From: Helichrysum umbraculigerum
Lineage: Eukaryota > Streptophyta > Magnoliopsida > Asterales > Asteraceae
Length of the DNA: 64,000 nt
Assembly (NCBI GenBank): GCA_949592205.1
Contig: CATIUR010000012.1
Span: 1,574,501 to 1,638,500 of the forward strand
Reading direction: 5' to 3'
A program made the translations under genes and the position numbers. Shown here in pieces: positions 53,744 through 63,311 of the stretch (the stretch's first letter is position 1; every line of letters begins with the position of its first letter). A model generated the notes under the pieces. It was not told the DNA's origin and made no database searches. It saw nothing but the letters and a program-made list of their open reading frames with translations.

Positions 53744-55396
53744 CATGCAGCAACCTCACGCAAGTCGCGCAAAACCAGCACTTCCAAGAGAGCCGCTGAC
53801 ACTTCCACCTCTCAATTGCAAGATAAGGAGGAATTCCCCCATGTCGGTCTTGATGTTGCGGAAGCCCTCTTCATTCCGGCTAACGTGCACTCATGGCTAC
53901 GATTTGACCAAAGATGGGTGCACTACGCCAAGTATGCCAGAAACTTGTTCTCTTTATTGAAGAAGGAGTTTGAGCTATCCAGATACGTAGAGTGGGAACC
54001 TCTTGAGGCGATTGGGCTCTCGCAGCAGATTCATGAACTTCTCATTCAGAGGTTTGAGTATGAAGGGAATGTATACGAATTCACCGAATGGGAAAGATTG
54101 TTCAACATAAGGGAACCAGTGTTCAAGGAGTTATCTTATGAGTTCTTTTCCATTTTGATCTTGAAAAGAGATGTAACTTCAACTACCGATGCCAATTTCA
54201 TGAAATTCCGGTTAGGAGGCGAGCCACGCTTTCTTTCCATGAGGCAACTAGCAGAATGTTTAGATATCTATACTCAAGCTGAGCTCGACTATACCTTTTT
54301 TAATGACTATTTGATTACTGGGGCTCGAGTGGATGACACTCAAGACTTTATTGAGGGAGAGTTTTGGGAGCAGTTCAGTGCAAAGGAGTTTGAAGCTAGT
54401 TCAGTCTCTCAAAAAGACATGAATAATGTCCATCTTCGTATCATTCACCGTTTCATCGCTAACACTATTGCCAACAGGCGTGAGAACAGCGAGAAAGTGA
54501 CATTGGCGGATATTTGGTATTTGAGGCAAATCTATGAGAGGAACCACATCAACTTTCCATATTGTGTGGCAAATTATCTCGACACAACTGGTGGGGGTTT
54601 AAAGGACCGAAGTCCTATTGTTGGTGGTCACTTTGTCACCTTACTTGCTAGGGGTTTGGGTGTCAATTTTGGAATAAGGCCTGCTTTGACTCAAGTGGAT
54701 CGCAATTAGAAAAGTGTCGGTTATCTCATGTACCACGCAGCTGAAGCGGTGTCTAAAAACAAAAAGGGATTTATTCCCTATCCAGAGAAACAAGCGCCCG
54801 AGCAATCCCAACAACCACCGCGACGCCAAAGAGCCCAGCAGCAACAACAGGGACAAGCTCAACCCTCTCTTTTTGATCTTATGCAGGGCATTGGAAGACT
54901 TGAAGTGGGTCATAATGAGTTCCGGGATGATTTCAACGATTTTAGGCATGAAATGGGTTACCGGATGGGAAACATCGAGTACCGCACTGATTGGACTGTT
55001 GGTAATCTCAACTGGATGGCCGAGCAACAAGGCTATTAAACTACTTATGCCGAGCCCTTGTACCAATGGGGTACACCTGAGTCCCGCGACCACCCACCCC
55101 CTGTTTATGATCATGCTACTGCTTTAGAGGAAGTTCAGCATCAACACCAAGAGGAATATGAGCGGCAGTTGCAGCGAGAACAGATGTCTCATGATGCCCC
55201 TTCAGGATATCAGAGCTGGGATCCATGGCCCCAGCCCGGCGACCATCAGGGCGGTACACGAGGACCGAGTCCAGGGATTGGGGATGGCCCTTCTAGTTTG
55301 CTCATTGCCCCATTTTCAGACATTATCATCACTATCTTTATGTTTTCAATTAAGAGTGCCTACGTGCCTCATTTGTTAGACATTTTTATTTCATGA
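53744..55396 (+). pseudogene. Third ORF of K, exon 2 (Athila ORF-1/envelope-position protein)
   Basis: The frame begins with a basic stretch (RKSRKTSTSKRAADTSTSQL), then a conserved core: WVHYAKYARNLFSLLKKEFE, LFNIREPVFKELSYEFFSI, MKFRLGGEPRFLSMRQLAEC and GGHFVTLLARGLGVNFGIRP. This resembles the protein called ATHILA ORF-1 in other plants, which has no known enzyme activity and takes the place of a retroviral env. In-frame stops lie at 54707-54709 and 55037-55039, with the frame open between and after (Gln/Pro-rich PEQSQQPPRRQRAQQQQQGQ; repeated QLQREQ). No hydrophobic signal or transmembrane segment stands out except a weak one near 55300-55390. Function is unknown; the stops make it a pseudogene. 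Confidence 0.8.
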
Positions 55397-57335
55397 CTTG
55401 CTACTTATCTTAGTTGGTATTTGGAACTATTTGGCTCGAGTGACATTCGGGTGCTGTTTTGTACAATGTCACTCGAGTTCAACCCCCTATGTTTGGTTTT
55501 ATTTATATTTAGGTAATGGATAAAGTTCTTGCTTATTGGATTTGGAACTCGTGCGCCGGCTGGCAATAAGTTCAGCAAATGCACTCAACCCGCAAACAAA
55601 CCCCCGGGGAAGTTCTCCTTCCCTTTGCCCCTTCGCACTCGTACTTTTATACTGTTTTTGCATTGATGGAAATGCACATCTCAAGTGTGGGGAGGTATTC
55701 ACTTGAATTCCATTTCTAGTGAATTGTTGTTTCTTACCTTTTATTGGGTTTGTGAAGTCTATTGGCTCTCCAATCGAACTTTACGAATCCCATTAATGGG
55801 CTATTGGTCACTTATTGGGTCTGTTATTGATCTTGGGTCCGATAGATTTTTGCAAATTCCAATGAAAGGCCGGGAAATGATAATTCGCTAGGGATGTGCT
55901 TGTCCTTAATAGATTGATTGCTTTGAAAATCTTAAACTTTGAAAATTAATTAATAGTGAATTAATCTTCCCTCTTGCAACTTAACCTTTTAAGATGTGTC
56001 ATAAAAGCAACCTAATAGGGTGAATTGCATGACTAGCACACTTGTAGCCTCCACTATGAAAATTGTGAGAAATTTGAGCCTATTGAGAAAAACACTTATC
56101 TTTAGTGTTTATATTGATTGATTGCTATGAGTGTGCCGGTGATTATAGTTTGTTCTAGAACTTGCCTTAGTGATGCATTTTGAGACCGCTGTGGGATCAC
56201 AGAAATGTGATATAGGTGGGGTCGAAGACGAGGAGGTATTCTTCGGATTTTTAATCTTATTTTCCTTTAAAACCGTTTATATCCAGTTTACACAGGTCGT
56301 TAGCACTCATTTTTAGTGCTAAGAAACCCCTAGAAAACTTCCACATTCAATCCACTAAATATTAACCTTATTTTTGTGTAGTCAATTCCCGTACCATTAC
56401 TTTTCTAAGATGTTGCCTAGTTGGAACTTATTGAATTTTACCAAAATGTGACTTAAATCGTTTTGAATTGGGATTCTTGTGTTAAATTCTATGATTGAGG
56501 TTGGAAACAATTAAATGAATAGAAGTTAACTATTGAGCTTAAAGTTTATAGTTGGATGATTGTAGTCAACTAAATGACCTTTGAATTCCTGAACAAGTAT
56601 TTTTCGAGGGGTGTTCTACACCTAGCCACCGAAGGCCTTTATCCGGTCTAGGATGGTTGGTCCGAAAGTTCGTTACACAGGATTCATAGAAAGTCATAGA
56701 ATGCAATTATTCCAATAAAATGTGAAAAATCAATTTGAGTTATTTGTGTGCAATTGTTGAAGTATGAGTTATAAATGAGAACAATAATAATTTGAATTGA
56801 TTTAGCACGAGAATCCTAAGTTTCATTGCTGTCACGTGTTTAAACCAATAGGTAACATTTCCACATTTTTTTCGCGGGTCTTGACTACAACTTTTCACCA
56901 ATTATTGTGTCTATCATACCCCCATTCCATAATTAGCCTACATTTGTTACAACACATGCTAGAATACCTCCTTTGAGATCTCACTTGGCGCTCACGCCAA
57001 GTCGGTGGAGATTTGATCCTTTTGCAAGCCTATGGTAACATTGCATCACGACTTGGCTTGATTGAGTGTTACATCAATTACATCCTTACCCTGTAGTTCT
57101 ATAGGTTGAGAGTGAGTGATTAAACACTTATCCTATTGTGAGGTGCTAGGTCGTGCATTCGGGCTTGGCAATTATATCATCTCAGGTTTCTGATAATTAT
57201 ATAAATGTTACTAGCATTATTACTTCGGTGATTTGTGTTGGTATTATTTTGATAAACCTAATCTCTACTTCTGAAAATGCAAGAAGGGGTTGCGAAATTG
57301 TAAAAGATGGTTTTGCTTGAGGACAAGCAAAGTTC
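55397..57335 (+). mobile_element. 3' noncoding region of element K
   Basis: No coding sequence is seen over about 1.9 kb. A polypurine-like motif TCAAGTGTGGGGAGG lies at 55681-55695, far from the LTR. Later parts are AT-rich with conserved islands such as 56990-57010 and 57090-57180. A stem-loop GCTTG-AGGA-CAAGC at 57315-57328 precedes the true polypurine tract. Confidence 0.75.
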
Positions 57336-57350
57336 AAGTGTGGGGATATT
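57315..57350 (+). promoter_or_regulatory. Stem-loop and polypurine tract of element K
   Basis: GCTTGAGGACAAGC (57315-57328) folds into a 5 bp stem with a 4-base loop, and AAGTGTGGGGATATT (57336-57350) is the polypurine tract directly before the LTR. The pair of GCTTGAGGACAAGC and AAGTGTGGGG is a hallmark of plant Athila/Tat elements. The tract primes plus-strand DNA. Confidence 0.85.
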
Positions 57351-59176
57351 TGATATTGCTCATTTTGCATATATAAATATCTCGCGATATCATCTATTTT
57401 GCATTGGTTTCTAGTAAATTTTGTGAACTTTCGGTACTTAATTAGCTTGAATTGATTTCTAGGTGTCAATATTGAAGAATCGTAGTTTGGATTGCATTTT
57501 GGTAAAGATTCGAGTAGGTGTGAAATATGTTGAAGTGTTGAGCTAGAATGCTGGTCTGCTGGAATCTGGCTTGAAGCCGCCGGCTTGGGGAGAGTAGCCG
57601 CCGGGTCCTATGTTTCTGGAGAAGCCGGCGGTTCAATAAACCAAGCCGCCGGATTTGGTGATTTAACTTTTCCATCACTTTTTGGTAACAGAAGCATTCG
57701 TCCTCATGAAGCCTTCAGAAGCCGGCGGGTTAGATGTTTGAGCCGCCGGGTATGTTTAAATGCCCAACCCGCCGTGTTGGCTAAACAAGCAACCGGTTCC
57801 TCTATTTTGAAAGAACCCGCCGGGTACATATGCGAACCCGCCGGGTACACATGCAAACCCGCCGGGTAGTTTAGGCGGCAGACCACTTTTTGGCTAGAAA
57901 ATCACTTTTCACTTTTGGATCTCACCAACTTTATCTCTATCAAAAAACACACACGAACTCAGCTACTATTTTGGCGATTTTTAGGTTTTGGAAGCCTTTT
58001 TCCACATTCTTGAAGATTTCCCGTAATTTAGCATCTCTCGGTTACAAACAATCATCATCCCGACATTGTAAGAACTCGGTTTGCATTTTTGGCCAAATAT
58101 AATCATGTTTTCCTTGATTTCTTTGATGTTTTGTGTGTATGATGATATGATTATGATGGTTTGCTAGATTTTGTTATACTTGCTTGGATGAACTAGTTAG
58201 TGACTAGGGGTGTTATATTTGGTGTGAGTTTATGCTAGGAGTTTAAGATTCATCCATAAATTTGTATGTAACTAGTTGATTTGGTTTAACTTGTCGGTAT
58301 TTTGACTAAACAACTATAGCGAATGTTTGTTGTTTAATAAAAATACTTGTCATTTGTATGAAATGTATGAATGAATCTATTGTCGCGAATGTGAAAATTA
58401 TTACAAGTAAAGCTAGTTAACTAGTATGATATGAGTTAGCGAATTTGACGAATGTCTTTCGTTTGGATGAATCATAAACTCTTTTAACTTGAACTTGTGT
58501 TTTATCAACTACTTGTGTGTTTGAGCTTAATGTCAACGAATTAACTTGTTTGGTGATTTGCTAATAGATATAGCGAACGTTTTCTATCTAGTAAATTATT
58601 ATCGACTTTTTGTCTATGAATGGTTGAACTTCATTGCGGATGTAGTTTTGGAATAGGTTAATCAAATTAAGTTCAAATGTGCAAGTGGGGTAAGCATGGC
58701 GAACGTCCGTTACTTGATTAAATCATTTGTTTGTGAGTTGAAGTTTGGCTTTAGGTGATGGCGAACGCTAAGCCTAAGTTTGATTGAAATTCACTTTTGC
58801 ATAAAATAAACCGGTTTTAACTTCAACACCCCGAAATCACTAATGACCTAATCCAAGCAAGTATAGTTTTTAATATCTGAAAGTTTCAAATCAATCACTT
58901 TGACTCTTAAGAGTCCACTTGCCTAGTTTAACTAAAATTCGTAGTTTTAAGCAACGTGACAATTCGGTCACGCAAACCAACCACATTTTATTTTCTTTCT
59001 TTAAATTGCTCACACTTATCTTGATTGTATAGACCAAGTTCCCTGTGTTTGAGCCCGAACTTACCAAACTATACTACCACTCGACAGGGTCCACTGCCCG
59101 GTTGTGTTTTGGTCTAGCTCGGTACTTTTTGGTTTACTTATCAACGATAAATTTTATAACTGGATTTAACACATCA
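57351..59176 (+). mobile_element. 3' LTR of element K (1.83 kb, uninterrupted)
   Basis: It starts TGATATTGCTC and ends TTTAACACATCA. It equals the 5' LTR apart from scattered substitutions, the array copy number and the absence of LTR E. The GC-rich array is at 57574-57868, with cores 21 bp apart at 57816, 57837 and 57858. The duplication GGGTT follows at 59177. Confidence 0.95.
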
Positions 59177-59480
59177 GGGTTCTTATTTGTGGGTACCACG
59201 TTAAGCCCATAAATAATTTTTCTAATCCAGACGACTTCCATCTCAGCTTCCAAAGATGCTATGTACTCTGATTCAGTTGTAGGAATGGCAGTTGTGGATT
59301 GCTTCATAAGGAACCCTTTCCACTATGTCTCCATCCAAGATGAAGGTGTATCTTGTCTGAGATTTCATATCATCTCTATCAGTCTGAAATCCAGCATTAC
59401 AATATCCAGTCACTTTGAGCTCTGCTTCAGGATTTCCACCATAAACAAGGAACATATCTTTAGTAGCCCTCAGGTACTTA
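59177..59480 (-). pseudogene. RNase H N-terminal part of Copia J
   Basis: Reading leftward, MFLVYGGNPEAELKVTGYCN gives the first RNase H motif (GYCNAGFQTDRDD), followed by a serine/threonine-poor stretch and a stop near 59273. Further to the left the frame resumes toward the break at 59181 with the sequence that joins 42056. The Asp expected in the GYxDADW-type motif is Asn here. The split by K is exact. Confidence 0.7.
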
Positions 59481-60590
59481 AGAAAAATATTTCACAGCAA
59501 TCCAGTGACTTTAACCTAGTGACTTTTACCTGGATTCTATTGAAAACGGCTGGCTATGTTCTGTGCGAATGCCACATCAGGTCTAGTGCATCTAACCGCA
59601 TACATTATGGATCCAATTGCCACAGCATAAGGAACCCTTTTGCATAGGCTCCACCTCCTCAGGTGTAGAAGCATACTTTATGCAATTTAAGTCAAGTCTT
59701 TCTAACATTGGTACAATTCCACGCTTAGAATTCCCCATCTTAAATCTCTTTAAGATCTTATCAATATAAGCACTTTGACTTAGTCCAATTAACCGCTTTG
59801 CTCTATCTCTATAGATCTTGATTCCAAGAATAAATGCTGCTTCTCCCATATCTTTCATAGCGAAACACTTTCCAAGGTAGGATTTTACATTTTGTAACAT
59901 TGGAACGTGATTTCCTATGATCAATATGTCAACAACATATAAGACAAGGAAAGTAACATTACTCCCACTAGCCTTTTGATATACACATGGCTCATTAGGG
60001 TTTTGAGTAAATCCAAACCTTTTGATTTCCTCATCAAACCTCTTGTTCCAGCTTCTAGATGCTTGCTTTAGTCCATAAACGGACTTTTGAAGCTTGCACA
60101 ATTTGCTGGGATGTTTTGGATCAATAAAACCTTCAGGTTGAACCATATAGACATCCTCGTCTAAGTAACCATTCAAGAAGGCAGTCTTTACATCCATTTG
60201 CCAAATCTCATAGTCGTAGTACGCGACTATGGCTAAGAGAATCCTAATAGCCCTAATGTCCGCTACAGTAGAGAAGGTCTCATCATAGTCAATTCCTTAG
60301 ACTTAAGTATAACCCTTCGCTACGAGACGAGCTTTATAGGTGTGTACATTTTCATCCATGTCAGTCTTCTTTTTGAAGAGCCATTTACACCCAACGGTTT
60401 TAGCATTGGGTGGAAGATCAACCAAGCGCCAGACTTGATTATCTTTCATGGATTTCATTTCCACATTCGCAGCCTCAAGCCATTTTTCAGATTCTGGATC
60501 TGATAATGTAGCGTTGAAATTAGAAGGTTCATTAAGATCCCCTAACACGTGTTCCTCAGATTCTACATTTAGACACAACTTCTCTGGAGC
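59481..60590 (-). pseudogene. Reverse transcriptase of Copia J, active site mutated
   Basis: The minus-strand frames 60303-60578 and 59592-60197 carry WLEAANVEMKSMKDNQVWRL, GCKWLFKKKTDMDENVHTYK, ARLVAKGYT, then MDVKTAFLNGYLDEDVYMVQ and KLQKSVYGLKQASRSWNKRF. The catalytic motif normally has two aspartates, but here it reads FLVLYVVDILIIGN, so the first Asp is Val. A stop near 60300 splits the domain. RT would copy the element RNA. The order on the minus strand is integrase, RT, RNase H, which defines Copia. Confidence 0.88.
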
Positions 60591-61900
60591 ACGTATTGCC
60601 CTTGCGGACCTACGAATTGGAATAACATCGACTTGAGGTTCAACACTTTGACCACCTTCCCCCCAATTTGATGTTCTCTAGTGTTAGTAGAAGGTGATGC
60701 ATCTTCCTCTTAAGTCTCATCAAGTTCTACTACCCTCCCACTGTTTTCTTGAGCTATCATCTTGTTCTCAAAGAACTTAGCTTATCTAGCAACTTTACAG
60801 TGTTTCAGGAGGAATGTAGAAGTAGTAACCCATTGTTTCCTTTGGAAATCCTACAAAGATGCACTTAATAGATCTTTTTTCTAGTTTGTCAGACGTATCC
60901 CGCTTCACAAGCTCCTCACATTCCCAGACCTTTAACTAAGACAAATTAGGGACTTTTCCATGTCACATTTCATGTGGTGTCTTATCAACCTTCTTGGTTG
61001 GAACCATATTTAGAATACGTACAGCAGATGCTAGAGCATAATCCCAAAATGATAATGGGAGAGTTGTAAGGTTCATCATGATCTTACCATGTCTAACAAG
61101 GTTCGATTCCTCCTCTCCGACACTCCATTATGTTGTGGTGTGTATGGAGGAGTAAGCTATTGGACAATTCCACACGCTTTCAGATAATCCTTAAACTCTT
61201 GGCTTAAGTATTCACCACCTCGATCCGAACGAAGGATCTTGACGGTCTTACCGAGTTGATTTTCTACTTCATTCTTAAACACTTTAAATGTTTCAAAGAC
61301 ATCATGTTTATCTTTAAGCAAGTAAACATAACCATAACGACTGAAATCATCAGTAAAAGTGATGAAGTAGCTAGCACCTTGTCTTCACACATGTCTAAAT
61401 GGACCACAAACATCCGTATGTATGATTCCAAGTAGATCTTCAACACTTTGCGTTTGATGCGGAAAGGGGTTCTTTGTCATCTTGTCAGAAACACAAGATA
61501 CACATTTGTCAAAGGATCCATCATCATTTGATTTTAAAAGCCCTTCACTTTGAAGCCTTTCAATGTGTTTCTTTCCAATGTGTGCAAAACGACAATGCCA
61601 AAGATAGGTAAAGTCCAAGTTAAGCTTGGCTCTTTATTGCTAACATAATACATAGAATTAACTTTTGAACTATGATTATGCATATCAATTTCATAAATAC
61701 CATCACAAGGAATAGCATTATCCTTCAAAAGTGAAACTGAACCAACAACTCTAGTGATAGCAGGTGCATAATGACAATTGTCTAATACAATTATTAAGCC
61801 AAAAGGCAAAACTAAGTCAAACTTCCATTGGCTTCTACTGCTTCACGTACACTTTTGTACAAGTAAAGTGCCTCATGTTTCAGTTTCTTCTTTCTCCTAA
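60591..61900 (-). pseudogene. Integrase of Copia J, fragmented
   Basis: The pre-integrase zinc part reads YLWHCRFAHIGKKHIERLQS (61618-61560) with CVSCVSDKMTKNPFPH. Then comes TDVCGPFRHV (first catalytic Asp near 61400). Near 61120 on the minus strand the sequence of the third catalytic position can be read with a stop close by. A C-terminal part with KVWECEELVKRDTSDKLEKR lies near 60920-60880. Stops and frame changes break it into about four pieces. A Pro/Ser/Glu-rich linker covers 60600-60720. Confidence 0.78.
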
Positions 61901-61914
61901 ATCCCTATAGGGTA

Positions 61915-62163
61915 TTACAAACTGTGAGTTCCACAACCAGTGTCATATACCCAGGATTTTGATTTTGAGGAAGAATATAATTCTATCATGAAGATACTTG
62001 AATGTCCAGTCGAGCCGGCTAGCTTCTTCTTCTTATTCATCAACTTAGCAAGATAGGCAGGACAATTCCTCTTCCAGTGTCCCACAGTGGTGACATGCCT
62101 CATCCTTAGCCAGATGCTCTTTCTTTGCTGGAGGGGTTTTCTTAGGTTTAGGGACATAAGCAC
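61915..62163 (-). pseudogene. Gag zinc knuckle and protease start of Copia J
   Basis: A frame on the minus strand reads GHWKRNCPAYLAKLMNKKKK, the end of a CCHC knuckle whose first half (KDEACHHCG) is in another frame, so an indel sits at about 62085. The protease active site follows as WVYDTGCGTHSL near 61935, with Asp-Thr-Gly present. Protease would process the Copia polyprotein. Confidence 0.78.
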
Positions 62164-62485
62164 CTTTCTTTCCCTTAGCTTTTTCCCTAGTTTGCGGTTT
62201 TTTATCTTTCTGGATCAGGCCACTTCTAATCGTAAGGATTCGTGGGGTAACCGATTAAAGCTCTGTAATTATATTAAGTGGAATATGATTTTCAAATTTA
62301 AAGCTCTTTCTTTGCTGGAGGGGTTTTCTTAGGTTTAGGGACATAAGCACCTTTCTTTCCCTTAGCTTTTTCCCTAGTTTGCGGTTTTTTATCTTTCTGG
62401 ATCAGGCCACTTCTAATCGTAAGGATTCGTGGGGTAACCGATTAAAGCTCTGTAATTATATTAAGTGGAATATGATTTTCAAATT
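62116..62485 (-). repeat. 187 bp tandem duplication in gag of Copia J
   Basis: 62116-62302 and 62303-62485 are almost identical. Each unit covers the basic C-terminal stretch of gag (minus strand KKPQTREKAKGKKGAYVPKP) and a piece of the capsid (QFENHIPLNIITEL). AAAGCTCT near both junctions is a possible microhomology. The duplication and missing segments between the two gag parts mean gag was rearranged after integration or in the source copy. Confidence 0.92.
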
Positions 62486-62762
62486 GGTTTTGAATTTTGG
62501 GAGTCATGCTGCCGAGTATCAAACAAGCAACTTCATTATGACGATCATAGAGAGCATTTCATGCTACTAATTCATCAACAGGTTCACTAGCAGTATTAGG
62601 AGCAGGTCCCATCGGCTATTCAATGATTTCAGTTTTCCTTTCAACACGAAGGACAATCCTTAGTTGACAAAATTCAACTTTGAAATTCCTTCCAGAAAGA
62701 TTTTCTCATTTTGGCATTTGCCTGAAAGCCGAATAATTCAAGTTCGGTGCAGGATTTGCCAT
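62486..62762 (-). pseudogene. Gag N-terminal part of Copia J
   Basis: The ATG at 62762 opens MANPAPNLNYSAFRQMPK, followed by a stop and then by LRIVLRVERKTEIIE, PMGPAPNTASEPVDELVA and DRHNEVACLILGSMTPKIQN. This is the start of Copia gag, typical of the type with an N-terminal FR/RILxxxNY-like region. Several in-frame stops. It continues in the duplication at 62303-62485. The 5' LTR and primer site expected just to the right are missing, since another LTR begins at 62870. Confidence 0.75.
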
Positions 62763-62869
62763 CTACAACTAGATGAAAGTTCATATTTAGTATTTTTGAT
62801 AATATTTCCTTAAAAAAAATTAAATATCCAAATGTTTATATGTATATAAACAATTAATTTTTTTAAGGC
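62763..62869. other. AT-rich spacer between gag of J and LTR of L
   Basis: About 107 bases with A and T runs. No primer-binding site of the initiator Met-tRNA type is seen. The end of the J element and the target flank of L must lie in or near it. Confidence 0.4.
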
Positions 62870-63311
62870 TGAAAGACCGTAGGATCTACAGCTGATCGAA
62901 TTCTTGTAATTGAGCGGAAATCAATCACAAATGTAAAACGTGAATCGATAACTAAATCGGAATCGGAAAGCAAAAGCTAAATAAAAGTTGATAACTTTTA
63001 TTTCTTGGTCATGAATTATACACAATCAGCTTGAATTCTCTCTCTCAAGCTCTGTCTAACTCTCTCTGAATTTTTACAATGAAAGGATTACAATTGAAAG
63101 AGTTAACACAAATGAATTACAACACTCCTATTTATACTAGCTAGAAGTATAAAATCCGAAACTAAGCAATCCGAAAGTAGTACTTTCGGAACCTACTACT
63201 TTCGGAGCCTACTAGTTTCGGAACCTACAAAGTGTTGTAATTCACGAACAATCGAAGCTAAAAGTCTATACAAACTATTGTCACAAAATGTTAGAACGAC
63301 ATGTTCTAACA
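62870..63311 (-). mobile_element. 3' LTR of Copia element L (about 442 bp)
   Basis: The minus strand starts TGTTAGAACATGTCG at 63311, directly after a polypurine tract. TATAAATAGG lies at 63136-63127, and upstream of it a palindromic array with CCGAAAGTA-TACTTTCGG arms (63156-63227, about 16 bp steps). The left end is proposed at TGAAAGACCG (62870), which gives TG...CA ends, but I have no partner LTR to confirm it. Confidence 0.65.
63156..63227 (-). promoter_or_regulatory. CTTTCGGAACCTACTA repeats upstream of the TATA box of LTR L
   Basis: Units TACTTTCGGAACCTAC, TACTTTCGGAGCCTAC and TAGTTTCGGAACCTAC follow at 16 bp steps, and the first is part of a 9 bp inverted repeat (CCGAAAGTA, one base, TACTTTCGG). 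It lies about 20 bp upstream of the TATA box on the minus strand. Confidence 0.7.

Larger units (their letters stand above)
42057..59181 (+). mobile_element. Element K: complete Athila-type retrotransposon with a third ORF
   Basis: LTRs are 42062-46305 (including a 2.4 kb solo LTR insertion) and 57351-59176, with the perfect 5 bp target duplication GGGTT outside. Order on the plus strand: 5' LTR, primer site, gag, protease, RT, RNase H, integrase, GC-rich array, spliced third ORF, noncoding 3' region, polypurine tract, 3' LTR. It sits inside RNase H of Copia J on the opposite strand. The LTRs differ at about 1-2% of sites by eye. Pol carries at least four stops and several frameshifts, so it is not autonomous now. 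Confidence 0.93.

Noticed and set aside
53499..53960. A 153-codon plus-strand frame over the predicted intron end
   Set aside because: Its reading differs from the conserved frame of exon 2 and has no recognised features.
58060..58080. A splice donor in the LTR leader of K (CATTGTAAG)
   Set aside because: The exon side does not fit the consensus and no acceptor can be proposed with confidence.
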